NCBI GenBank assembly: GCA_963995505.1
Contig: OZ023187.1
Coordinates: forward strand, 15,835,176 to 15,899,175
DNA: 64,000 bases
Source: Hypericum androsaemum
Lineage: Eukaryota > Streptophyta > Magnoliopsida > Malpighiales > Hypericaceae
Direction of reading: 5' to 3'
Below are positions 54,500 to 64,000 of the stretch, piece by piece. The notes below the pieces were generated by a model. That model was given only the letters and a program-made list of their open reading frames with translations. It had not been told where the DNA came from and made no database searches. Positions within the stretch are counted from its first letter, which is position 1, and each line of letters starts with the position of its first letter. A program made the translations under genes and the position numbers.

Positions 54500-56220
54500 C
54501 TACACTTCTCATTACCTTTGTTTAATCACTTGGAGACATCTCCCAACCTCGAGCAACTCTCGAGCATGCTTGGTGTATTCCCTCCAACCTCCATAGAAAC
54601 CTAACTTGCAAGTTCATCTACTAAAGCAACCTTGTGGCCAATAAACACTCCTTTATTTTTCCATTCAACCTTATGCTTTGCAACCTCGAACTACTTCCTC
54701 ATTGGATCTTTTTTCCTCGAACCAATGCTACAACACATAACATACAATAGATAGCCTTTTGTTCCACACTAAGTAGAACCCTTGACATGTCATCAACTCC
54801 ACTATTTGGCCTTGAGTGAGATACCCGATTCGTCTGTGGTGTTACCAATGACTTCACATTGCCAATGCCAATCCTACCCAACACCTTTTCTTTGTACACA
54901 CCTTTAGACAACCATAGCGGGCCTTGCTAACCTTATCTTCATGAATCTCCATTCCAAGAACCCTCCTGGCTGTACTCAAACCATTAATGTCAAAACCAGG
55001 CTCTGTCATGCAATCTAACCTCATATGCCAAGAGTTTTTCCCACCATTATCAAAAGCCATTGATGTGACTCTACCTACAACCGTGCCCCCTACTAACCTG
55101 TATGTATTTCTAGTATCCCTTTCACCCTTTATCGCCACCATAGCATCCTTCTCCACATCAATTAGACCACCTTCAACCTTATACATGTACCCACTATAAT
55201 TCAGGGCTCCTAATGTGATCAAATTGCTTTCCAACTTTGGAACATGCCTAAACTCCCATAACTTTCTCTCAACACCATCCCACATCTTGATTCACAAGTC
55301 TCCTATGCCAGCAATTCTGCAAGTAGAACCATCACCCATAGTCACCATACCTGAATCAACAACGTGCTATCCAAAATCCAGAAATCCACACGATAATTAA
55401 GACCTGATAAGACAAAAACACAATCATCATCTGACCCATCTAAATATGAGGTCATATTCATGCATGTCGATCATTTTCCCTCATGGTCCCAAGTTCTTCT
55501 TGAACAAATGTTCTTCATCTGCCCATTTTCTCCGCACTCGAAGTAATTTCCTTTGAACCTCCTTGACCCCGACTTGGATCCTTTTCCATCTTTTTCTTCT
55601 CTATGACCATGGCTACCCCTCACAACTAGCCCTTCTCTTCGTTCATCATCGGCCTTCTTCCTTTGATGAAATCCTAGTAGAGCACTAGTGATATCCTCCA
55701 ATACAAAAGACACTTTGCTCTATGCCTTAAGTTAGAGTGCTAACCAAACTTTTGTATGAACTTGGTAAAGAATTCAGTAGCAACAAGGTCTTATCTTCAT
55801 CCTCGAACTTCACATCGACCCTTATCAAATCACTCACTAATTGATTGAAACCGTTGATGTGTTCGCTCAAATTTGAGCCCTCAATCATCTTAAGCACGTA
55901 CAATCTTTACTTAAGATAAAGCTTATTCGACAGAGACTTTGACATATACCTATGCTCTAATTTCTTCCAAACCCCAGCTGGTAACTCCTCATCCATGACG
56001 TGATACATCACATCATCCGCCAAGCACAAGAGAATTATCGCTTCTGCCTTGGCCTCCATCTATTTCCACTCTTGCTCTTCCATCTTCTCAGACTTCTTCC
56101 CTGAGAGTGCGTTAACCATTCCTTATTGCACTAGCAGATCTTTAACACGTCTTTGCCATAACCCAAAATTTGATGAGCCATTGAACTTCACAAGCCAAAC
56201 TTCGGGTCGTGACCCGCCAT
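54500..56220 (-). pseudogene. copia-A gag-protease remnant fused to RT/RNase H tail, copy 2
   Basis: ATG at 56220-56218 (MAGHDPKFGL, then stop). Gag pieces follow; the knuckle is degenerate (YFECGENGQMKNIC at about 55530, first Cys changed to Tyr). At 54854-55285 the frame reads FRHVPKLESNLITLGALNYS, then SWHMRLDCMTEPGFDINGLS joined to RVLGMEIHEDKVSKARYG, the same fusion as at 24400 in copy 1. The last part (54510-54780) is the end of RNase H. It is non-functional. Confidence 0.82.
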
Positions 56221-56246
56221 CCTTCGACCTTAGCTCTGATACTAGT

Positions 56247-56617
56247 TGTTAGAAAATCACCACAAGGAAACAAGAACGCACACAAAAATACGAACATAAG
56301 ATATTATGTGATTCGGCCTAATGCCTACGTCCACAGAGAGAAGGAAAACTTTTATTGATGAGATTCGAGCCACAAAGTCATTAATGAACTAGGGTAACAT
56401 ATCTTTAAATAATAGACAAACACTTGCAAGCCACAAAACCTATCTAGGTCAATCTAGGAGTCCAAAACAAGAGTCCGACAAAATAGAAAATTCTGCAGCA
56501 GCACAACCTGGCTGGCGCCAGACCCCTGGTTGTCGCCAAATTCTGACTACTGCCAGTCAGTTGGCTGCAGCCAACAAGCTGGCTGCCGCCAACCAACATC
56601 TCGCCAACTTCCCAACA
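56247..56617 (-). repeat. copia-A 5' LTR (minus copy 2)
   Basis: TGTTAGAAAATCACC...TTCCCAACA; 371 bp, same ends as the 3' LTR. Confidence 0.92.
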
Positions 56618-56622
56618 ATTTT

Positions 56623-57050
56623 CATCTTATCTACTTAGACAACTATACAGAAGTCTTATACTATTTCATTGAAACTCAGACCGCATCTAACACTAGAGGG
56701 GTGTCACATACATAGTCAGAACTTCCGCCTGTAAAAAGCTTGACCCACCCCAAGTTGAACCCTTGACCTTGAGCGAACACCCTGTCAACGAGGCTCTTTG
56801 GATTTTATCACTCAATCCAACCTGAAATCCAAAAAACTCCCCCTCGTCGTGCGTCCCGTTTGGGTGTTCGAGACATTATTCGTGGACATGATTTGTAAAC
56901 TTTTTTCTAACATGGCACAGTAGTGTAAGCTTAATAAGCAGTTTATATAATACTCTAACCAATACGCGTAACTACAACAGGGAAATCATGTCGAATGATG
57001 AGGAGTAAACAAATTTTCCCCATGGTAAAAAAGTAAAAGCTGTTTAAAGA
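56623..57050 (+). other. upstream region of P450 copy 2
   Basis: No gene. Unrecognised sequence between the copia-A target duplication and the promoter of P450 copy 2. Confidence 0.5.
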
Positions 57051-57060
57051 TTATATATAT
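57051..57060 (+). promoter_or_regulatory. likely TATA box of P450 copy 2
   Basis: TTATATATAT lies about 70 bp before the ATG at 57122, mirroring copy 1. Confidence 0.55.
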
Positions 57061-57121
57061 GGGAAGTGCGAGACAAGAAAAAGCACTTCATTTCAATTCC
57101 CTAAGTCCAACTCTTTCCACC

Positions 57122-58724
57122 ATGGATCTGAATGTCTCATCTCCTTCCTCCATAGCCTTGATCTTAGTAGCTTTCTTTACCTTCATAATCATGGCCACAA
57201 AGTTATAGCAACAAGAAATTACCCCCAGACCTCAGGAGGCTGCCCATCATAGGAAACATGCACCAGCTACTCGATCCGCTACCTCATTGTTGCCTCGCCA
57301 ACTTAGCCAAGAAACATGGAGCTCTCATGTACCTTAAGCTCAGAGAACGACCCTGTATCGTCATCTCTACAAAGCAGGCGGCCGAGGAAGTATTTAGGGG
57401 TAATGACTTATTGTTAACCCAAAGGCCTGCTTCACTTTCAACCAGAATCTTATCATACAATTCAAAGGGCATTGTATTATCTCCTTATGGAGACCACTAT
57501 AGCTATGTGAGGAAAATCTGTGTAAATCACTTGACAAGCACGAAACAGGTCGAATCGCTTAGGTCAGCGAGGGAGGCCATGGCATCCAGGCTCGTCGAAT
57601 CAATCGCGAGTGGCGGGCAGACGGTGAATCTGAGCAAGATGTTTGATTCTGTAACGAGTAGCATCATTTCGATGGCCGCCTTCGGGGATACGTGCAAGCG
57701 GGTCGATGCATTCACCTTGCTCGTCCCAAGGATAGTTGAGATGTACTTATCTTTTAGCATTGCAGATTTCTTTCCTTCCGTTGGAGTTCTCCGCTGGTTC
57801 AGTGGAGTCAGGGGTGAAGCCATGAGGCTGCTACAAAACATCGACGAGTTACTCGAGAGTATAATCACTGAGTATAGAGCATCCATAAGAGAAAAGCGAA
57901 CTGAAGGAAATGATATTCTGGGTGTTCTTCTCAATCTGGAGGGTGAGGCCGACCATGACTGTTCCTTGTCCAAGGAAAGCATCAAAGCAATCCTTTCCGT
58001 AAGTACTACTAATCTTCAGCTGATTTGAGTTCAAAATGCTCAGGACAATACCATCCATATATATATGACGGTGGATAATAAAAAGTGGAAAACTTTAAAT
58101 CTAAAATGTTATTGAATCTTCACAAATGAACGCTCTTCAATCGAATACAATTTGGAAACGTGTAATTTTCAATAACAGGAGGCGAGCTTTGAACTAAGAA
58201 ATTTTTTTGATTGCGTTTTCTGGTCCGGACTTTCAGCTGAAATTCAGAGCCATTGTTATATATTCGAATGGGTTTGCTTAGTCTAGAGATTCCACCCTTT
58301 TTTGTCAACTCGAAATAGTTTCTACAAAACAGAAACACCCGCGTTGAATTGGGTTTTATGTTTTTTCTATGAGTTTCTTTTTTCTGTTCTTAATTTTTTT
58401 TGATTTTGTACAGGAATTCGGTAGTTTAGGGTGTAATGGAGTGTATAATGTTGTCTTATTGGCGTTAACAGTATTCTTTCTCTGCGACGATTTTTTCCAG
58501 TAGTGTTTTATGGTCGCTGAGTTATAACGAAGCTTGCAGCCGCACCCTCGTACTCATTGTGCGTTGTTGCTGCGCTGATTTTGACACCATCGCATTTGTT
58601 TGATCAGTATCTGTTCTTGGCTAGTATCGAAACATCGGCTACAATATTAGAATGGACAATGAAAAAGGAACAAGATGAGGTGAGACAAACTTTCTCCGAA
58701 AAATCCAACATCGACGAAGCAAGC
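57122..58724 (+). pseudogene. cytochrome P450, CYP71-type, copy 2, frameshifted and 3'-truncated
   Basis: ATG at 57122 (MDLNVSSPSSIALILVAFFT) but a 4-bp loss after IIMAT gives a stop at the hinge. From 57258 the frame is open to 58028: MHQLLDPLPHCCLANLAKKH, SPYGDHYSYVRKICVNHLTS (C-helix Trp changed to Tyr) and AFTLLVPRIVEMYLSFSIAD. The intron is 57999-58607, about 450 bp longer than in copy 1 but with the same donor GTAAGTACTACT. Exon 2 (from 58608) has the I-helix as FLASIETSATILEWTM with about ten residues lost after it, and stops where the gypsy LTR starts (58725). The haem loop is not in the window. Confidence 0.9.
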
Positions 58725-61202
58725 TGTCACGACCCATAATGAGGTCGGTGACCGGCGCTAAACTCCACTGTATATAAACTACAAAATGCAGATCTAGCCA
58801 GCCTCAAAACATAGCATAAAGTTCATCAATATTTATTTAAAGCAACACCAGGGTACGCTATATAAACATGCCTCTCAAAACATAAGATATACAAAGATGG
58901 TGTGAGAACCATCACCAAAAGTCTGAACAAGTTCCCTGTGATACATGTTCAAACCAAAGCATAGTCCAGGATCTAGCCTCTGAAAACCACTACGGAGTGT
59001 CTATACAAGAGTACAACAGATAGCATGATCCGGAGACCTCAAAAGAGTAGCCCTCGAATGAAAGAGATGGGCATGCACCACGGACTCCAGAACCCGAGAC
59101 AAACTATGATTGCTTTAACCTGAGATGGATTAGTAAGGGGTAAGTATTTTGAAACACTTATTAAGAAGATAGAACATAACATATTGGTTATGTCTGCTAC
59201 ATATGAGAGACAGAACTTAACCATGTCCAACAATATGCAAGACCACAAGATGCATGCCAACCATATGATCACACACACACAATCGTTCACATAGTGAACA
59301 AACGGTGAGCTATAAACAGATTTAGACGGTCCACTTCCTCTCCAGCACAGAGATATCAACATGGCCATCAGATCTCCTTTCCATAATCACATACTAAGTT
59401 TAATAGTAGTAAACTATAATATCCCCAGTCTATGTGCACATAGACTAACATCCCCGGTTAGCACGGGAAAATTTGTCCATATCTCACTAAAAAGAACATA
59501 GCATACCCACACAAATTGGCCCCACGCTAGGAAAGAAATATTCTCTAGCTAGCCATTCATATGTGACATATCTCTCACATACCAATCCAAACATGATCGA
59601 TCTTTTGCAAATGCACATGACCACTTCATGAACATATTTCATATGCATGAGACGCACATAATCAAGGCCTGAACATGCACATGCACCAAACAAAACCAAA
59701 TTTATCATGTTCTATTCGCTTACTCAAACGAATATCACTCAATAGTGCCAATTTCCCGAGTCTTATTCTCCCATCACTTTCAACCTTCAACCGTTCTTCC
59801 CAGATGGTTTTCTTCACTAAAAGTACTTTGAGGAAGCCTTACATGATCTGTATAACAATTTTCTATTACAAATTGAGGTCAGTTCCTCACTTTCCCTGCC
59901 AAGTTACTTTCGACACTCTAAAACAACCAACCAAGGCATAATCGCAAACCATCGTCTGAAATAGCCCAAAGGTACCAAAGTAGCTCAACTCCTTTCAATC
60001 CTTACTTCATTATTAACTAACCCACATGTATACAATTCACTCATGATAAAAATTGTACCTAAGAATCAGTTTTGCCAACCAAACACCTATAGAGCACATG
60101 GTAAGCTCAATCGCTTCTAAGTTCGATAGATATCACATATAACCCGATGTCACACAAAATCCGATTCATTTATTCACTGTAATTAAACTCCCTTGTATGT
60201 TTTTTATAACTCAAAGTCCAAAAATCAACTTAGAATCCCAAAGAATTAACTTACCAAGCCTTTACTCATAAACCCTGCTCAATCCTGAACCAGGCAGCTA
60301 GTCCAACGTTCAACAAGGTCTTGAAGGCGATTCTTTCATTCAAAAAAGGCATATAATATGGCGTTAGAAATCTAATTAAGTCTTCTACAATCTGTAAGAA
60401 GGAACCTAAGTCTAATTCGGAGTCCAACTAAGCTTATCAAGCCATTCTTCTTCCACTAGCTCATCTGTGTCTCCAGTAGATAGTCCGTTGTTCAAAATAG
60501 ATTTTCTATTGACTCCTTAATCAGAATAGAACATATGATATACCATTAACAAGGTATTTGAGTCCTCTACAACTTTCATGAAGGTATAAAAGTTCAATTC
60601 AAATCCAAATATAACTTACCAAGTAATTCTTTGTCAACTACTTCTTTCTCTTTCCTCTTACTCTCTCTCTCTAAACTTTCTCTTCTCTTTTGAGTTATGG
60701 CTGAGTCTCGGAATTTCTTGCCTCTTCCTTAAGGTTTCTGAGTCCCAAAAGTATGTAGGTGAGTAAAAGTCCAGCTTGACTCACCTTAACCAAGTCTAAT
60801 GAACTAGCAAGTGGTAATAGGTGATTGGTTGATTCTAAATGAGGTCCAATCAGAAATTGACTAATTGAAGCTCCATTTTCACTGAGTTTTTTTGCTTTTT
60901 ATCAAAACTTGTCAACAAACAAAATGTAACCCTATGTGTGTAGTTTTTGAATCATATTTATTTATAGTATTTGGAGCAAAATTGAGAACGTGGTGCTCAA
61001 TTTACTAAACAAAGGTCATTGCTGTCCGAACTTGACCAACAAAGTTCTTAAAGCTTGGAATAATTTGACTAAGCTTTGTTGTAGTTGAGCTAGAATCCTA
61101 AGGAGACTATAGAATATCTAGAAACACTTCCAAACACATCTCATATGTAGATTGTACCATAGAATACCATTTATTCCAACCGACCATTTATAAGATATCA
61201 CA
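58725..61202 (-). repeat. chromovirus 3' LTR (about 2,478 bp)
   Basis: It starts TGTCACGACCC on the plus strand and ends GATATCACA. The first ~90 bp resemble 11157-11250. Except for these ends the body is unlike the decayed gypsy LTR and has no 55-bp array. No gene is inside. Confidence 0.85.
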
Positions 61203-61216
61203 ATTCTTTCCTCCTT
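61203..61216 (-). promoter_or_regulatory. chromovirus polypurine tract
   Basis: The minus strand reads AAGGAGGAAAGAAT directly before LTR start TGTGATATC, preceded by GAGACCGAATTTTTAT. Confidence 0.8.
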
Positions 61217-61265
61217 ATAAAAATTCGGTCTCCGAATTTACTAAAGGCATGGAGTACTTACAGTG

Positions 61266-64000
61266 TTAGTCAAATAGGTGTGGATACTTCCCTCGCATAT
61301 CCTCCTCTAACTCCCATGTAGCCTCTACTGGAGAATGATTTTGCCATTCCACTTTTACAAATGGAAGATCTTTGGTCCTCAAATTTCTCACTTGTCGATC
61401 CAATATCCGTAAGGGTCGCTCTTCGTATGTAAGATCATCCTGGAAGTCCACATTTGGCTGGTCTAGCACATGTGAAGGATCATATAGGTATCTCCTAATC
61501 GAGACATGAAACACTGGATGTATATGCGAGAATGTGGGTGGTAATGCCAACCGATAAGCCACTCGACCAACCCGCTCCAGAATCTCAAATGGTCCCATAT
61601 ATCTTGGACTCAATTTACCCTTTTTCCCAAGTCTCATAATCCCTTTCATTGGAGATACCTTCAGAAACACATTGGTACCCACTTCAAACTCAATATCTTT
61701 TTTTCTTTTATCTGAATATGACTTCTGTCTACTTTGAGCTGTCACTAATCATTTTCGAATCACCTTAATCTTATCAATTGTCTCCTGTATGAATTCAAGA
61801 CTCAGCTGTTGCTTCTCACCAACTTCATCCCAACATATTGGTGACCTACACTTTCTACCATACAATGCCTCATAAGGTGCCATCAGAATACTAGCTTGAT
61901 AACTGTTATTGTAGGAAAACTCCATTAAAGGCAAATAGAGCTCCCAGCTCCCTCCAAAATCCATCACACATGCTTGCATCATATCCTCCAATATTTGTAT
62001 TGTCCGTTCTGACTGTCCATCTGTCTGAGGATGGAAAGTTGTACTCAAATCCAAACAAGTACCCATGGCATCTTGAAACTTCTTCCAAAATTGAGATGTA
62101 AAATGTGTCCCTCGATCAGAAACTATTAAAACTGGAACTCAGTGCAGTCGAACAATCTGATCAATAAATAGTTGGGCAAACTTTGCTACATCATATGTAT
62201 TCTTAATAGGTATAAAGTGTGCCGACTTCGTCAATCGATCCACAATAACCCAAACAGAATCAAACCCCCTTGGTGAAGTTGGGAGGGCCACTAAAAAATC
62301 CATGGTGATTCGTTCCCATTTCTATTCTAGAATATCCAATGGTTGCAACAAACCAGAAGGTCTTTGATGTTCAGCTTTCACCTGTTGACATGTTAAACAC
62401 TTAGCGACAAAATCACCAATGTCCTTTTTCATACCATTCCACCAATAATGATTCTTCATATCTTGATACATCTTGGTCGAACCTGGATGCATACTATACA
62501 CAGCCTTATGTGCTTGAGCCATAATGTCTCTCCTCATATCTCCTACATCAGGCACAACCAATCGAGTACCAAAATATAAAATACCATTTGAACTAAGATA
62601 AAATTTAGGCAATGCATCTTCCTCAACTTTTTCAATCATCTCCATCAACTCAGGGTCCTCTCGTTGTAATTCCACAACTCTACCACGGATAGTTGGTTGC
62701 ATATGTATCTCACCCAACATCATAGGTTCAGTTCCATTTAGAACGGTTGTCAACTCCAACCCTTGGTCAACTAGCTCATGTAGGCTTGAAATTAAAGGTC
62801 TTCGAATCAATGACATATGTGCCAAACTACCAACTGATTTTCGGCTTAAAGCATCAGCAACTACATTAGCCTTTCCTGGATGATAGCTAATGACATAATC
62901 ATAGTCTTTCAGAAGCTCCATCCATCTCCTTTGCCTCATATTTAGATCCCTCTGATCAAAAATATACTTTAAGCTCTTATGATCCGTAAATATTTCAAAT
63001 TTCTCACCATATAGATAATGCCTCCATATCTTGAGTGCAAACACTACTGCAGCCATTTCCAAATCGTGCACTGGGTAATTGTGCTCATGTTTCTTCAACT
63101 GTCTAGATGCATAAGCTATCACATTTCTTCCCTGCATCAAAACACATCCCAAACCAATCCTAGAAGCATCACAGTACACAGCATATCCTCCGGATGCAGA
63201 CGGTAAAGCCAAAACAGGAGCATTGGTTAACAAACTTTTTAACTCCTGAAAACTTCTCTCACAATCTTCTACCCAAACATATTTTACATTCTTCTGTGTC
63301 AATCGAGTGAGTGGAGCAGCCAAAGTAGAAAACCCTTTTACAAACCGTCTGTAATATCCAGCCAAACCAAGGAAGCTACGTACCTCAGTAACATTTGTGG
63401 GAGTTGGCCAATTCACCACAGCTTCTACCTTCATTGGATCAACTGACACTCCATCCTTGGAAACAACATGTCCTAGGAATGCCACACTTTGCAACCAAAA
63501 CTCACACTTGGAAAATTTAGCATACAACTGATGATCAAGCAAGGTTTTCAGAACCAACTGCAGATGTCCTTTATGCTCTTCCTTAGTCCGTGAATAAATC
63601 AACATGTCATCAATAAAGACAACTACAAACTGATCCAAGAATGGCTTGAACACTCGGTTCATCAAACCCATACAGAAAGCAGGTGCATTAGTAAGACCAA
63701 ATGGCATAACCAAAAACTCATAGTGTCCATATCGAGTTCTAAAGGCTGTCTTAGTCACATCTTCTTTTCGGATCCTTAACTGATGATATCCAGACCTTAA
63801 ATCAATCTTTGAAAACCACTTGGCATCCCTTAACTGATCAAACAAATCATCAATGCATGGAAGAGGATATTGGTTGCGAATAGTTACCTTATTGAGCTTA
63901 CGATAATCAATGCACAACCTTAAACTTCCATCTTTCTTTCTAACAAACAACACTGGAGCACCCCATGGGGAAACACTAGGCCGAATATATCCTTTATCCA
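61266..64000 (-). pseudogene. chromovirus pol (RT, RNase H, integrase, chromodomain), three stops
   Basis: From the right edge: RT ([44 protein letters not shown], catalytic [12 protein letters not shown] near 63600), RNase H ([30 protein letters not shown]), integrase zinc finger ([10 protein letters not shown] near 62390) and core (GFDSVWVIVDRLTKSAHF, DRGTHFTSQFW, HPQTDGQSERTIQ). The C-terminus has SPRYMGPFEILERVG and a chromodomain (LPFVKVEWQNHSPVEATWEL). Three in-frame stops lie near 62320, 62140 and 61747; no frameshift was seen. All motifs are otherwise kept, so decay is slight. Gag and protease are outside the window. Confidence 0.93.

Larger units (their letters stand above)
53947..56617 (-). 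mobile_element. copia-A family element, minus copy 2, complete deletion derivative
   Basis: Both LTRs are 371 bp (53947-54317, 56247-56617), flanked by a perfect 5-bp duplication ATTTT (53942-53946 and 56618-56622). The minus-strand primer site reads TAGTATCAGAGCTAAGG just left of 56247. The 1.93-kb interior carries gag and protease remnants joined to an RT/RNase H tail. This is the reference copy for the family: structurally complete but without integrase or RT core. LTRs differ at dozens of positions, so the insertion is old. Confidence 0.95.
58725..64000 (-). mobile_element. Ty3/gypsy chromovirus-type element in P450 exon 2, runs off right edge
   Basis: Minus-strand element: 3' LTR 58725-61202, polypurine tract 61203-61216, then chromodomain, integrase, RNase H and RT in the order expected for gypsy pol read from the right. 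LTR end GGGTCGTGACA and the tract context match the decayed plus-strand gypsy at 11617-18364. The long LTR (about 2.48 kb) and C-terminal chromodomain suggest the Tekay/Del lineage. The left flank 58720-58724 is CAAGC; the partner would be beyond 64000. Confidence 0.9.

Noticed and set aside
1..64000. A cellular gene cluster or defence system hidden between elements
   Set aside because: Outside the transposons only P450 remnants, a LINE fragment and short unassigned stretches remain; no other conserved domain was recognised.

Overview
This window is nuclear DNA of a flowering plant, most likely a eudicot. The reasons are plant-type Ty1/copia, Ty3/gypsy (chromovirus, Tat-like and Athila-like), hAT, Mutator-type MITE and LINE remnants, plus two CYP71-type cytochrome P450 gene copies with a canonical GT..AG intron. 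The species cannot be named from the sequence. There is no sign of a bacterial, organellar or CRISPR locus. Almost every base that can be explained is transposon-derived, and no intact host gene is present.

Layout, left to right. 1-3785: 5' part of a decayed copia element on the minus strand (copia-1). 3786-9163: a Tat-like gypsy element on the minus strand with gag and possible protease remnants only. 9164-11128: a duplicated ~380-bp unit with a possible LINE ORF1 fragment, surrounding a truncated copy of a non-autonomous copia family (copia-A). 11157-18364: a heavily AT-decayed chromovirus-like gypsy on the plus strand; its LTRs carry a 55-bp tandem array, and an inverted LTR end sits in front of it. 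18365-22430: a small non-autonomous gypsy-like element in a tandem LTR-internal-LTR-internal-LTR arrangement. 23424-27088: two copia-A elements joined head to head. 27094-43759: an Athila-like element (TSD AGTGG) inserted into the plus-strand copia-A copy. This Athila-like element hosts a one-ended hAT fragment, a MITE (9-bp TSD), a foldback element with a tRNA-like segment, a complete hAT (8-bp TSD) and a second copia (copia-B). 43765-44611: the rest of the plus-strand copia-A.

45167-51758: P450 copy 1, split in exon 1 by a young Tnt1/Tork-like copia element (45501-50496, TSD CTTAT, LTRs differing at 3 of 273 positions). 52430-53715: LINE 3' fragment. 53947-56617: the most complete copia-A copy, on the minus strand, with TSD ATTTT. 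57122-58724: P450 copy 2, frameshifted and cut off in exon 2 by the 3' LTR of a chromovirus-type gypsy element (58725 to beyond 64000), whose pol runs off the right edge.

The nesting gives a relative order. The P450 tandem pair was invaded by copia and gypsy. The plus-strand copia-A was invaded by the Athila-like element, which was then invaded by hAT, MITE, foldback and copia-B. The most notable observations are the copia family whose three larger copies share one internal deletion, the young copia element that keeps one long open frame but lacks the reverse transcriptase catalytic loop at a splice-like junction, the shared insertion junction at 9.8 kb and 53.9 kb, and the foldback/tRNA-like structure. 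I did not find a convincing new cellular system.
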